Below, in pieces: positions 1 through 11,907 of a stretch of DNA of 64,000 nucleotides. This DNA comes from Tribonema minus (taxonomy: Eukaryota > Sar > Xanthophyceae > Tribonematales > Tribonemataceae), in NCBI GenBank assembly GCA_017506865.1, contig JAFCMP010000224.1:248001-312000 (forward strand). The letters are read 5' to 3'. Position 1 is the stretch's first letter; every line of letters begins with the position of its first letter. The notes below the pieces were generated by a model, which worked only from the letters and a program-made list of their open reading frames with translations, searched no databases and was not told the DNA's origin. Position numbers and translations under genes: made by a program.

Positions 1-4
1 CTAG

Positions 5-118
5 ATGTCCCCCCGACACCTGGGTACCAACATCGGCTCCATCGATGGCCAAGGCCTCCTCACAGAGTGCTGCGGAATCTATTTTGATGGCCTGTATGAC
101 CAGAGACGCCCAGTCTAG
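5..118 (+). CDS. Possible last exon of an upstream gene (partial, unrecognised)
   Basis: An open stretch of 37 codons follows a possible CTAG acceptor at the left edge and ends in TAG at 116-118. The translation reads like real protein near its end (CGIYFDGLYDQRRPV). It could be the 3' exon of a gene that starts left of the window. I do not recognise the family. The in-frame ATG right after the AG could be chance. Confidence is low because only one short exon is visible. Confidence 0.3.
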   Translation: MSPRHLGTNIGSIDGQGLLTECCGIYFDGLYDQRRPV

Positions 119-459
119 CGTTCGCCTGTCCCCATTTTTATGATACCGACTGCAGCGAGTGGAAGGAGCGAAGCCCACAAAAGCTCGGGGGTGAACTGGG
201 CCGTCCAAGAAGGGCCGACTGGAGATCTCCGTGGATGAAGCAGCATTGAGGTCCACCAGGCGATCGCGAGATTGCATGGTATGCATCAGCTCATGAGATT
301 GAATGATTGTTGTGTGGACGGTTACATTTCAGGAAGTGACAAGAACACTAACAAGCTGAGTCGGTGCCTGCTAATTCACGCACCTTTAGCAGAAGACGGA
401 GCACCTGCCAGCCCCCAAACAGTCGCAGGAGCAGCGTTCTACCTAGCGCTTCAGCTGGC
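119..459. other. Upstream region of the first SmG gene
   Basis: No coding sequence is supported here. It should hold the 3' untranslated end of the left-edge gene and the promoter of the SmG gene starting at 460. An in-frame extension of SmG upstream to 364 exists, but it is proline/serine-rich and unlike the family, so I treat it as untranslated. Confidence 0.4.
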
Positions 460-696
460 ATGGTGCGAGGAGGAGGGCCCGATCTGAAGCGATATATGGA
501 CAAAAGGCTGCACCTGAAGCTCAATGGAAACAGGGAAGTCAGAGGAGTGCTGCGGGGTTACGATCAGTTCATGAATATAGTGCTGGACGAAGCAGTGGAG
601 GTGCCAAGCAAGGCGGAGGAGCGGCTAATAGGGATGGTGGTCATCAGGGGCAATAGCGTCATCAGATTTGAGGTACTGGACCCGGTGCAGATCTAG
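460..696 (+). CDS. SNRPG: Small nuclear ribonucleoprotein G (SmG), copy 1
   Basis: A single exon encodes 78 residues, the usual SmG length. SmG is one of seven Sm proteins forming the ring around U1, U2, U4 and U5 snRNAs, so it acts in nuclear pre-mRNA splicing. Visible family features are PDLKRYMDKRL at the start, the Sm1 segment with LRGYDQFMN near residues 32-40, and the Sm2 signature VIRGNSV near residues 64-70. The ATG at 460 is chosen because MVRGGGPDLK matches SmG N-termini. A second SmG copy lies 2.3 kb away on the other strand. The two proteins have the same length but differ at many positions, so this is not a recent perfect duplicate. Assignment to SmG rather than LSm7 rests on the N-terminus and the compact Sm2. 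Confidence 0.93.
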   Translation: MVRGGGPDLKRYMDKRLHLKLNGNREVRGVLRGYDQFMNIVLDEAVEVPSKAEERLIGMVVIRGNSVIRFEVLDPVQI

Positions 697-2990
697 CTCG
701 TTGTCAAAGTGCCAGCTATTGCGCCATCAAATGAATGTGTGTTCTACATGTTTGCATGATGCTTCAGCTTCTTCCTGCACGCTGCCAGAGCAGGCTGATC
801 AGTGCATGCACTCCCCGAACTTCAAGTGTGGCCAGGTGAACTGAAGCTTTGTCTGTACCATCGAAGTGTTGGTGCGCCTTAGCTGTTGGCATTCCCCCCT
901 TCATGCATTCCAAAGTTGTATTACACCATGTTTGCAAGCAGCAGGCGATTGACATGGTTGTTCCCTCCATTGGTGCGGCAGCACGCCGAGCATGACAGGC
1001 GATGTGTTGTTGACAAACTTGTCATAATGTGCAGCCGCACCTCCTGCATCTGCTATGACACAGTCACCCTCGTAAGGACGCAAAGTGTCTACAGTGTCTG
1101 GTAGAGTTCAGCATTCTCGCCCTCGCTTTGTAGTGATCACGCCTCAGTAATCCTTGCGGCTGTTCAAGCACATGATATCTGTCTAGATCTGCCATGGCAC
1201 ATGACGCGCCAGCTGCATGCCATATGTGTTCAAACGGCCTATTGGGTGTAACACGTGTCAATTGATGACACCCCAACGTAGCCACAAGCATGTGTCTTTG
1301 GGCCAAGAAGTACGTTCTTGTCTCCTGTGTGCTTACATGGGAGGCCGCAGATGATAGGTTTTGTGCCCAGGCAAACATGGTGCACCACCAGTACAAGATC
1401 AGTTGTTGCTCTCACTTTTATCACTGATGTGGAGTCAATTCAATTTGTTGCAAGCTCCCATCCTGTGGTGGACTGCGCATTGAAGAGTGTTGCTGCGCAC
1501 AGGCATTAGACGCTTGCTTGAACGGGGCATGTGACATGACATTGTTAGAGGGGTTTGTCAACGGGGAGCCAGCTCAGTTCTGTAGTGCTTGTGGTTGGCA
1601 TTGCACCCACCTGAGAGACCCCAGTAGGAGTCGTCTCAATTGAGAGCTAGCTCATCACCAGGCCAGCTGCTGTGGTTCAACCATTACAGCCATGCACTGA
1701 GCAGACCAGCCTTCTCTGGACTACTGGTGAGACTGCATGTGATAGCTGGCCAGCTATGTTGTCACAGGGCAAGTTTGGCACCTCCTGTTTGTCATCACAG
1801 GCCTCGCTCAACATGATGCGCGCCAGCACTGCATTGCTTCACTGCGCCTTGCATCCATCTGAAGTGTGGTACGAGCCACAACAGCAGGTTATACTTTGCG
1901 AAGCCCATACACACCATCACTGTGCCGTTGTGCAAATGGGCAACATGCAATGAGGATGCCAAACTACATCAAAATAGCCCCTACATTGCAGCTATTGAAA
2001 ACTATGGCATATACTGTGGACGCCACATTATCATCAGAACAGCCCAAACCATAGCCAACACACGGCTGCAGTGATCATGTATGTGCAAACAGGCAGAGCA
2101 GTAACTGCGGTTGTCAATGACTCGTCATGCATAGCATTTGGGGGTTGTTGAGCGAGTAGCTTGAAAAAAAGTCCAAGCCCAGATCAAGTGGGGGCTGAGC
2201 CATAACATGAGCCCAAACGCCTCACAGGCATTGCGCGCAAGGCAAGGTGCAGTGTGAACGTATGCTGCGCTGCTGTTGCCAACAACTGCACGACTGCCGC
2301 ACTTCTCAAGTCATGTAATCAAGCGGCTTGCAGGATTGCAATTGTGATGAATTCTGGATGCGGCGCTACCTGATCAAGCAAAGTGCGTATGTATGCCTGG
2401 CCATCAAGTTGTCGATGCCTATACTGGCCGCAAACACATGCGAAAACACGGCTTGTGCTTGAGGCCATCACATGTATGATCCAAAAACAAGTCTGTCAGT
2501 TCTACCATTGTACACTTACTAACATGTCGCTTCCTGGCTGTAACGTACGCAACGGGTTGCCAGCGACATGCTTGTGAAAAGCACGGGCAACCATTGTCTG
2601 CCACTACTGTAGTCTATGTCGACGGCATGCGTTTGCGAGATTGTCAAATCTCGGCGATAAGCACAGCGGCACACCAGTGTATCATCATCATCCTGTCCTT
2701 ATGATGACATCGTGCGCAAGAACACGAAAGAGCAGAATGACCATAAGGCTCAAACTGGCATTGGACGCACCAATGCGTGCACCTGGATGTCTGGCAAGCA
2801 GAGCTGCGATCTCAAGCACAGCGACACAGACATCGGATCTGGAAAATACTGAGTAGATGCGGTGCTGGAGCAGCAAAGGGCGGCAGCAGTCACCGCCAAC
2901 TAAGGCAACAAATCACGAAAACAGTGCAAAACAGATTCATCAGGCCACAGTGATCAACAGTTGTATATTCAGACCAGCACTGTAGGCAAC
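697..2990. other. Intergenic region between two convergent SmG genes
   Basis: I find no supported gene in these 2.3 kb. Open frames are all short, overlap each other on both strands and have no recognisable domain. The region should contain both SmG 3' ends. No tRNA or snRNA signature was seen. Confidence 0.5.
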
Positions 2991-3227
2991 TCACGTTTGT
3001 TCTGTCCATAGCACCTCGAAGTTCTCTACGCTGTTCCCCCGTATGACTACCATACCTGGCAAAGGCTTTTCAAAGTTGGCGTTGACGACCTCGACTGCTT
3101 CCTCCAGCACCAAGTTCATGAACTGGTCGTACCCACGCAGCAGCCCCCGCACTGTCCTTTTGCCGTTTAGATATAGCACCAGCTTCCTGTCCATGAATCG
3201 CTTGAGATCCGGCCCGGAGCGTCCCAT
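2991..3227 (-). CDS. SNRPG: Small nuclear ribonucleoprotein G (SmG), copy 2
   Basis: A single 78-residue exon on the minus strand begins with ATG at 3227. It has the same layout as copy 1: PDLKRFMDRKL, then LRGYDQFMN in Sm1, then VIRGNSV in Sm2. It differs in the Sm1-Sm2 linker (VVNANFEKPLPG versus VPSKAEERLIG) and in the tail (ENFEVLWTEQT versus IRFEVLDPVQI). Both copies look intact, so the organism may have two SmG proteins for the Sm ring. Its start lies 296 bp from the divergent QCR7 start, suggesting a shared promoter. The convergent arrangement with copy 1 is what an inverted duplication would leave. Confidence 0.93.
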   Translation of the reverse strand: MGRSGPDLKRFMDRKLVLYLNGKRTVRGLLRGYDQFMNLVLEEAVEVVNANFEKPLPGMVVIRGNSVENFEVLWTEQT

Positions 3228-3523
3228 GGCGCCACTCCCGCTCCCTAGGCTTTGCTCGCTGGCTGGCCTAGCTGGCTCACCCTCTGTGTGACAGCGCTAC
3301 GCAGCACCGACTCTTGATTGCAACTGCTGCAACTGTCAGCAGCACCCAGCAGCAAGCGAACCTCGATCTCTTAGCTTGCCGCCTTGCGTACTCGCCCTGT
3401 GTGTAGCTTCACTCAGAAGTTCACTGAGGATCATTGCTGAGCGGTGCGGCTGGAAAAAAAAGTGAAGCTGAAAAAAAAAAAGTGTGCTGGTGAAGGAGGA
3501 GAGTGAAGCAGGAGACGGTGGCA
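3228..3523. promoter_or_regulatory. Head-to-head intergenic region, SmG copy 2 / QCR7
   Basis: The 296 bp between the two divergent start codons must contain both promoters and 5' untranslated regions. It includes A/T-runs at about 3454-3481 near the QCR7 side. No TATA box was identified with confidence. Confidence 0.45.
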
Positions 3524-3973
3524 ATGCTGAAGTCGCTGGTAGACTCGGTGGCGAGGCGGTACCAGAGGAACCTGGGCGGGACGCTCAAGGAATATGGTGA
3601 GCCAAATGCTGCCAACATCACGCAGCAGGAACAAGCATCACAGTAGCTGAGCCTAGGCGATGCAAGTGGCAGTGTGTGTTTCAAGAGCCGGCCTGACCTC
3701 ACTTTGCCGTTGCTTGCAGGCCTCAAGTACCAAGACCTGTTGATAGAGTACGACGATGTCAACACGGCCCTCGAGCGAGCCGACCCCGCCCTCGTGCAGG
3801 CCCGCAACAGGCGGCTGGCGCGCGCATCAGACGTGTCCCTCAAGCAGAAGCCCCTGCCACCACACATTCAGGAGCTGCAGAACCCCTTTGACTTCTATTT
3901 GACGCCCCTCATCGAGGAGGCCAAGAAAGAAAGGGAGGAGAGGGCAGCTATCAACAAGAACCTGCTTAGCTAG
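3524..3973 (+). CDS. QCR7: Cytochrome bc1 complex subunit 7 (QCR7/UQCRB)
   Basis: Two exons, 3524-3596 and 3720-3973, are joined across a 123 bp GT-AG intron in phase 1 and give about 108 residues, normal for this subunit. QCR7 is a small matrix-side subunit of mitochondrial complex III and contacts cytochrome b. Family features are the N-terminal helix followed by YGLKYQDLLIEYDD, then the RNRRLARASDVSLKQKPLP segment, and YLTPLIEEAKKEREER near the C-terminus. The exon 1 donor is G|GTGAGC and the acceptor TTGCAG|GC. It has no cleavable presequence, as expected. The short intron carries no obvious boundary-copy array, unlike the long introns elsewhere. Confidence 0.92.
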
Positions 3974-6396
3974 GAGGGACTGCACCTTGAATGTCAAGCC
4001 CAGGCAGTTAGTGTTGTAGTGGGGGAGCGGGGGCAGGGCTCGTTTGCACGGAGCAGAAGCGAGGCTCAAAAGTACATATACACAAGTGTTTTTTCTGACA
4101 CCATTGCAGCAAGTCTAGTGTCCCTGTGCGTTTGGATGCCAGCATTTTGATGTTGTCAGTCAGCATTGCTTGAGTGATGCGCGTTCGCAGTTCTGCCAGC
4201 GGCCACGTGACTTCATTCCGATCACATGCGACACTGATATATGTGATGATCACCCACTTGCTTTGATGGAAGTCTTGCGCACTGACACCATGCAATTTGT
4301 GCTACGCCTGTGCGCTGTGGTAGGTACCAGGGCGCGCGTATGCAATCCAGTGTGTGTAGATTTGACGAGTGCATTCAGCATTGATGCTTTTTATTCTTAT
4401 GTCACAAACATACAGAGTGCCGTCTTCCAATTAGCAACTCCCAAAGCTATGACTACGTCAAAAGCAAAGTAGACCAGTTCAAATGGTGACGCAACTGGCC
4501 AGTTTGAGCATCAGCTGCTGGTGCGCAAGCGCTTGTGAAAAGCGCAAAGACCTGCTCGGCACATAATCAAATAGACGCGTTGTGCACCCGTAACATAACC
4601 ACGGGCCCGTGGAACAAAACGTGGAGCGTCACCCTCGGTACTGAACACCAGAGATGCTGTGCTGCTCAATCTGGCACAAGTAACTGTGTAAAATCTGGTA
4701 CTTCCGATGGCTGAAAAATGTTGAGCAGTGCAGCAGAGTTTTAGGCGCCACACGCGCGCAACCCTGCATAGGTCTTGTGGGTGAGGTCACATGGACTACA
4801 CGACAAGATGCATCTCAAGTACACCATGCTAGTCTTCTCACTGATCATGCTGGTGGACGCCGTATGTATGCACCATACCTGCATGCCTGTCCTCTGCTTC
4901 ACCTGCACCCTGGTGTATTGGTAGTGTTCCAAAAGGCGAAGTCTGTGCAACAGCTCATGCCTGGCCTCTACTGGTAGGGGCTGTAGTAGTGACCCGCAGC
5001 AGCACACCATGCGGGCTATGCCAGACACGCCCACTGCTTGACGTGTTGTGTGTGTGCTTCACCTCACAATCATCGAAGGGCGATGACACTCCGCCTACGG
5101 GATTACCGGCCAAATGCTTCGCGGGAAGCGCACCTGCTCGACTTTATCAGTGACAGTGCTCTGCTTCATGAACCACACGCATCTAACGTCCGTCATTGTT
5201 GAACCAAGACCCAATGACGTGGGTGCACGTTCTTGCAAGCAAACAGCAGTAGAGACATTGATTGCAGATGCGGCCTGAAGGTGCATGCGCGACAATGCCC
5301 AGCCAAGGCCGTGAGGTGTAAACCACTTCTGGTGATGCCAACGTATGAGTACAAAGAGTGATCGTCAGCGAGCATCAACTATTGATGTGAGACAGCTTGT
5401 CACAAGGAAACATGCAGACCTTAATAGCAAGCGATCAACTGGGCCTTTTTTCGCACCTAAGCCTAAGGTGAAATTGATTGACAACAAGTCCATCCTTGTG
5501 CCAAGGGTTTCATGGCTCAATGTTGACACCTGATAACGACGCACTCGCGCCAAAAGCCCTGGCAATGGCTGGCACCTTCGATGCCTCGCCAATTCATCAT
5601 GTAAATGCGATTGGAGGGTGAGGGTCAGGCTTCAGTGATGACACTGAAGTCCATTTCCCATTGGCTGGGCCGTTTTGTGCCCCAAGTGCTTAGGAATGAC
5701 AAGTGCCTAATTTACATGCATTCCGCATGTTTGCCACGCTCCATCAAGGACATCATTCTCACACGTCAGAGCAAGTATGTCATCTGGACCATCTTGGGCT
5801 CCCAAGCGAAAATCACCAGACCAGAAGCAGCAGGCGGTGGTGGTGATCGTCTGTGCACCGTGATCACAGGAAAGTCCCAATGGTCTCGCCATTGCACATA
5901 AGATGCAGGAGGTATGCGACCAGAGCTGTACAAGTGCAGTCGTGCAACGTATGCCATGCTACCAGGAATGGCACCCCCAGGTGTTACTATTCCAGGGATT
6001 TTCCGATTGCATTACCGCAGCACAATCACCCAAGTGCAGATCGTCAACGCGCATTGAGACGCTTTGTCCATGTAGACTTTGCCATCAAGCTTGACATGAC
6101 ATCAAATCATTTGGGCTGTTCCGCGCCCTGGGAGCGAAAATGAGTGACCAGTACATACACATCATCAGACTGTGTTACAGCCAATGCTGCATCACCATAG
6201 CCAGCTTCACCCATCACAGGAGCAGAAGCAGCAAGCCAGCACGGCGCGAAAGCGATTAGCATGCGTTTGTGTGTTAGTGTCAAAATTTGGAGGAAAACCG
6301 AGCGCGGCGTGCGGGCGCATGCGCGCGTGTCTGCTCATCGCGCGGAAAAACAACGGCAACACGTCTAACGGTGGACAGTGGGGAATCGAACCCGCG
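3974..6396. other. Convergent intergenic region
   Basis: This lies between the 3' ends of QCR7 (plus) and the carrier gene (minus). No gene is supported; the open frames are short, scattered and without conserved motifs. Confidence 0.5.
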
Positions 6397-9300
6397 CTAG
6401 ATGAGCTGCGCGTCACGCACGGCCAGCTCCATGAAGAAGTCCTCTATGCGCCGCCGATGCCGCCTGCCGACCATCGTGTGGCCCGTCTCGTTGAACTTGA
6501 GCAGCTCGCGTTTGAGGTACTCGTACACGCCAAACTGTATGCCTGCAGTAGGGAGAGCGGATGGTGCGTGTGGATGAGCATCAGTGCGGCACAGCGATCG
6601 GGTGCGTGCGAACGCTGCGCTTCACGAGTTTACGGTCAGAACCATCATCGCGCTTGAGGTACTCGTACACGCAAAATCGTATGCCTGCGGTGGAGAGAGG
6701 CGCGGTGCGCGTGTGGTAGAGCATCAGCGCAGCGCGGCGATTCCGGCGCGTGCGACCGCTGTGCTTAACGAGTGCGCGGTCAGAATCATTCATGCACATG
6801 TCATGATACGTGTCAAAGGTGCTTCAAAGTTGTATGCTTGCGTTGATCAATGTATAATTCGTGCAGTGCATGTGTCGTGCGGGCGAGAGCGTCAAGCTGC
6901 ATCCCTTGGAGGCTTGATTCTCGTCTCTTACACCCTGTGTACGGATGATGCCTGCACTGTAGATCTGTCTGCGGCCATCTGCGGTGCAAGAGCGGGCGTG
7001 TTGAGAAACGCTGCCTGCATGCTGCGTGATAATTATGCCATGTGGCGTATAGCAAACCAGACTACTGACAAGCAGCCAGCGTAGGTCGGTAACTTGAAGT
7101 ACATGACAAACACGCCCTGGATGTAAGTACTGCCATCATCAAAACACCACGCTCGCCACCCCGGAGCTTCGTGTTCATGACATACAGACCGCAATGGTGA
7201 CCTCACCTATCATCGGTACCACGCTTGCTAGCCTTGGCCCAAGAGCTTTGTAAAGTGTCCCAATCCCCTCCTCCCGGATAACGCGCTGTATACACTCCAC
7301 AACCCCCGTATACGGCACCAGACCAGGAGTGGCAACCTGCTCACACAGGGGCAGCGACCTTGTGAGCATACTGGCGCTGTGGGGTGGTAACAGCAGATGG
7401 GGGTGGTTAAGTTCAAGAGAGACGTGCCTCTTGAAGTACAAAGCGAATGGCAGCGCTTCAGTGCTGACGAGGTAGCACAGCTGCAAAAGCTTTGACCGCG
7501 CTCATATGCACTGTGTGCACCAAACCTGGAGCTGCAACGTGCTGACATGGGGGCACCAGCAGGGTTTTGAGTGCAGCATGCAGCACCAACTGCGTCACAG
7601 AATGGCGTTGTGGGGTGGTGTACTTCGAAGTAGTTCATGATACACATGTTGCTTGAAGTACGAGCGCCCAGCACGCACTTCAATGTAAATGAGAGGGGCC
7701 TTCACAACTGCAGCGGCTCAGTTTAGGCGCATAATGCATCGTAGCAGTCCTTGCCAGCACTGAGCACTGTTCTGCAGCCTTGGTCAGCACATGAAGTGAA
7801 TGACAAGCGCAACAGCCATGACGCAACAGCAAGCAGGACAATTACCATGCCACGCACAGTGCAAGATTGCATGTACGCGCACCCAGCGGTAATCAGAACG
7901 CCAAGCTGGACAGCTTCAACATAAGACCATAGCGCCAGCCTCAATCTTAGCTCTAGTACGACCGCCACATCCCAGCCCTGATGCCAGCCATACACACACA
8001 GACACAAAATGCAGTGACCCTTTCCACCTCTTGCATCAAAGCCTACCCATTGACGACGACATGTGAAGTACGTGCAGCCACACTTGAAGTTGATAGTGAC
8101 GCACGTGCATGATGATGCGCCAACGACACGCGAAAGAACCAGCAGCGGCAGGTGCAGTCACGCGCCAACGACACTCAAGAAAAGAATCTGCTGCTGCAGT
8201 GAAGTCGATGCAGTTGCAGTCAATACTACAGTTGAAGTCATGGTGACGCACCTGCGTGACGATGCGCGTCTTGGCCGTGTCCAGCGGTATCAGGATGCAC
8301 ACCGTCGCCCCCGCCGCCGCCGCCCCCAGCGCAAAGTTCTCGCCGTTCGTGGGCTCCCTGCGCACGACCCTCTGGTGCGCCAGCTTGAACTGCTGGAAGA
8401 ACACCCACGTGAGCCCGTACGAGGGTATTTTCTGCGCCAGATTGGGCCCCCACCCCGCATAGAACCCCTTAAGCCCCTCCGTCTGCGATATAGTCCTGAC
8501 CGCCTGCTCATGGACACACAGTTGTTGGCACACAGGGGGTGAACGTAACAAGAGTTGGGGCATCTCGGGAAACACAAGTCAGGAGCACCGGGACCGAATG
8601 ACTGGCCCTGCACTGGTGACCTCATGCACCTACTTTGATCCTGTGAAGGACATGCGGTTTGACGCCCCAATATCAAAACACACATGCAATGGAGCTTCGC
8701 GTTAATGTCTGGGCGCGCTGCGCTGTCCCCTTCTGTCCCTTCCTGGCCTGGGTTGGTGCCCAGTTGCACAGTGTCTCATCTAGTTTGACACGTTTTAGTG
8801 ATCTGCGAGGCATTAAAGTTTGCCATGATGAGCAGCCTGCAAGTCCCGAGAACTAGGCTGCACTGCCAGGCGAACTTCAACAGCTGCAGTGATACTCAGC
8901 TCCGCCTGCATCTGCTTGCCATGAACTGTAGTTGACAGAGCGACTTCAGTAGCTGCAACATGACACCTGTCCTTGCGGCAGTGCGACGCAAGCGCCTGGT
9001 CAAAAGCAGAGTCCACTTGCCGGCTTGAATCTGCTGTCAACATGCGGCTTTCGCATCACAGGAAAACTGTGCATGAATCTGTGAGCTGATGCAGAGTCTT
9101 CATCTTGGAGATAATGCTCCTAGTGTCACAGCATGTACAGTACTCACCGACGCGAGGTTCGGGTAGATGTCAGCCATGATGCGGTCCGTGATCACCATCT
9201 GAGGCGTGCTGCAGGTACAGAGATTGTTCAAGTTGAAGTAAGTGTAGTCACGAAGCGTGTAGGTGAACAAGGTCATTGTTGGCAGCAATGCCAGTGGCAG

Positions 9301-10014
9301 GTCTTGAACTGCTGCAACGCTGCTGGCAGATATGGCTTGTGGTTTGCCATGAAGGTACTCGAGTCGCCGGGGACCACCATCACTGGCACGCGAAGCCAAC
9401 TTTCACAGCAGTGGAACACCAACTTCAAGTTCTAGAATAGGGTCTTGAGCAACCTCTGCAATGAAAAAAAAACATAGCATCAGCATTTACCTGATGATAG
9501 AGCATATTGTGGTGGCCACGGTGCTGCTGAAGAAGTCAAGCACAGGGCCCATGGCTCCCGCCGCAGGCAAAAAGCTGCTGGTGTACTCCTTGACGGCCTC
9601 CAGGGTGGCAAAATTGAAGGCGCCATGGGGCAATGACAGCAGGAACTGCGCTCCCGCCCCCCTGGTCAGCAGCTTGAAGCTCAGGTGCTTGAGCTGCCCT
9701 GATGTGCTGCGGCCCTGGAGCAGCGTCTTGACGACGTTGGCGGGCTGCATGGCGGTCTGCGCAATGGCCCTGCTCAGGGCGCCCGCGAACATGGTCTGTC
9801 TAAAGGTGAGCGACTGCGAGACGGCGGCTGCATTCGCTACGAGCGTTGGCGGCTGCTGACACTTGGCGGCAGCGCCCTCAACCGCAGAGCTGAACCTTCT
9901 CTCGCCTGCTCTGCTGCTGCGCCGTACAACTGCCCGTTGCCGAACGCCGACGGCATTGCACCTGTAGCAGCAACTGCACCAAAGCAGGAGCAGCAGCCAT
10001 CGGTGCAGCGCCAT
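6397..10014 (-). CDS. SLC25 (mitochondrial carrier) family transporter with signal-like N-terminus
   Basis: Five exons on the minus strand are 9491-10014, 9148-9208, 8252-8503, 7207-7336 and 6397-6542; all GT-AG phases close and the protein has about 370 residues. The three-repeat carrier fold is visible. Repeat 1 has MQPANVVKTLLQ in place of PxDxxK, repeat 2 has TPQMVITDRIM, and repeat 3 has PLDTAKTRIVTQ, followed by the last helices (GIQFGVYEYLKREL). Such proteins move metabolites or nucleotides across an organelle inner membrane; the substrate cannot be read from sequence. The first ~70 residues are unusual: MALHRWLLLLLWCSCCYRCNA looks like an ER signal peptide and is followed by an Arg-rich stretch. 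This fits targeting to a complex plastid rather than a mitochondrion, but it is an inference. Introns 3 and 4 contain copies of the adjacent exon edges (separate entries). Confidence 0.88.
6508..6790 (-). repeat. Tandem copy of the carrier exon 5 acceptor edge (~142 bp unit)
   Basis: The segment starting at 6508 (inside exon 5, across its acceptor into intron 4) recurs at 6650 with clear but imperfect identity. It includes the shared run TTGAGGTACTCGTACACGC. Unit length is about 142 bp. The second copy lies wholly in the intron and its acceptor-like site has decayed (CCTGCGG instead of CCTGCAG). Confidence 0.8.
8085..8280 (-). repeat. Degenerate copies of the carrier exon 3 donor edge
   Basis: The donor edge of exon 3 near 8235-8275 (GTGACGCACCTGCGTGACGA on the plus strand) is echoed near 8095-8125 (GTGACGCACGTGCATGATGA) and more weakly near 8150. 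These copies lie in intron 3, downstream of the real donor in gene orientation. Confidence 0.6.
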
Positions 10015-10908
10015 TGGCGCAAACTGCGTTCACGTTTCTACAAGGTGAAGTTTGGGCTTTGAGGTTGAAGTTGGTGGATCTATCCGTAGAGCCCCCCCTG
10101 AGGCCGGTGCTGAAGAAGCAGCGCTAATTGCGTATTGCAGGCAGCGTCAAGCTTTCTATTCCGCTGAAACACGGAGTTCCGATTTTTACAATTGCCTGTA
10201 CACCGGGTTTGCGCGATTGCTAGAAGCCGCCAGCAGCTGATGTCTAATCTGCAGTGCTCGTGAGTAGATGCTGCGCCATTAAGTGTGGTGCGCCGTCCAC
10301 TGACTGCGAATCGATGAAACTTTCTGCTGCCATGAGCTATCATCCGCCAGTGCTGCGCTTCGAGGACAGCAGCGACAAATAGGTACTCCATCGAAGCATC
10401 CTGGTTGGTCATGGCGTCGTGTTCAGCATCCTAACAGGTCCCGCATGTGAAGGCTGCGCGCTCGTCCCCCATGCCAGTACACGCGCGAATGCAAAGGGAC
10501 ATCGTGTGCAGCAGAAATGTTATGGTCGTTCTCATCTCTGCTGCAGATGCGCCCCACATACGGCAGCAGCTTGACTCAGTGAAATGCGGCCGTCGCCATC
10601 CTGTTCAGCAGCAGGAGCACAGCAACGTAGCAGACAGACATGTACTCAGCATAACCTGTCACACGGTGCAGCTTCAAATCATGGTGCAAATGTGACGTTG
10701 CAGCCCTTTTCAGCAACAACAGCAGCACACCAGCACACCCTCCATACGCCCACGGCACTATTAACTCGCGCACCACCACTCATTCATTCACAAGCGCCGC
10801 GGTCAATCGCTGCCGCTATTGTCGTCATCACCGCTGTCGCTATCCTTCATCCCCTCTTCCCCGTCCTCCGCCGCCTTGACATACCAGGCGGCCACCAGCG
10901 CCAACACA
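10015..10908. other. Region upstream of the carrier gene, no gene seen
   Basis: This should contain the carrier promoter and the 3' end of the hypothetical minus-strand gene that follows. No open frame here has recognisable features. Confidence 0.4.
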
Positions 10909-11907
10909 TCATTGCAGTGCTGGCCATCTAACTATTAGCACACCCTGCGCGCACTTCAACTCCGGGTTGTCATCCCACTCGTGCTCCTTGCGCTTTGTGG
11001 CGGCGACAATACCGGACTCCGCGTGCAGACGGCAATCAATGAAGCTGTTGCGCTGAAACTCATGGCGGCGGGCGGGATACCGTATGTACGTGAGGGCCTG
11101 CGCCAGCGGCAGGCGCGTCATGTCGGGCGCGACGCGCAGGTGGTCCATGCCGAGTACGCGCACGTGGTCTGCGCTGCACCAGCAGTACAACATCAGTACA
11201 ACAGCAGTACACGGCGTGCGTGCGAGAGTCATCAGGCATCGCGACAGACGGTGCCCTACAGGGCGTTCGAAGACGGCCTTTGTTGCATGGTTGAGCTGCG
11301 CTTGCGGGCGGCACGCGCATCCACGCCGACGCGCACAGTCACACGCCACAGTGCCTCTCCGCACCGCCGCCGCCGCCGCGGCGCGCGAGCACGAGGAACG
11401 CGCCATCCCACTGCGTCGCAAGGCCGCACGCGGCGTCATTGAGGCGGAGCGCTCCCGCGTGCCAGCCGCCGCTGCAGAGCGCTGCCTTCATGGCGTCCTC
11501 GACGCCGCAGCCGCGCGCCGAGCGCCGACGTCGAGCGCGATGGGCAGCGCGGTGACGACGGCCGCAAGCGCCACGTCCGCAGCGTTGAGAGCTGTCGCAG
11601 CGCACTCTGCAGAAGCGGCGCCGCGCGAGCCTTGGCGCGATGAACTCCTCTCGGCGCCCTCGCGCCACTCGTAGTTGGCGACTGCGGCGCGCGCTGGCGA
11701 CGCGCCACAGCGCGCGCCACGCGGCAGCGTCGAAGCGCACGTGAGTTGCGCCACCAGCACCGCCACCGCCGCCGCTACGGCGTTGCCGCTGCCGCCGCCG
11801 TCACCGTCACCGCCGCCGCGGCCCTCGTCTGCGGCTTCGCGGCAGCAGGTCAGGTCGTACGTGCGGCGGCACTGCGCGTCGTGGACAAGCGCGCGGAGCC
11901 GACGCGG
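10909..11907 (-). CDS. Hypothetical minus-strand gene, exon structure unresolved
   Basis: The best part is a probable last exon from about 11171 to 10909. It follows a CAGCGCAG acceptor and reads DHVRVLGMDHLRVAP, then TYIRYPARRHEFQRNSF and KRKEHEWDDNPELK, a charged, non-repetitive protein. Upstream, a start at 11922 or nearby gives an Arg/Cys-rich N-terminus (CRRTYDLTCCREAADEG), followed by very GC-rich sequence open in several frames. I could not fix the joins between these parts and recognise no family. Divergent orientation to the dehydrogenase gene at 12049 would make the 11.9-12.05 kb gap a shared promoter. The last exon may be real even if the rest is wrong. Confidence 0.35.

Noticed and set aside
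364-459. N-terminal extension of SmG copy 1
   Set aside because: The extra 32 residues are Ser/Arg/Pro-rich and unlike SmG; the ATG at 460 gives exactly the same length as the second copy.
6381-6394. tRNA-like B box (GGTTCGATTCCC on the minus strand)
   Set aside because: The flanking bases do not form a T-stem or acceptor stem, there is no A box at the right distance, and it lies at the 3' end of the carrier gene.
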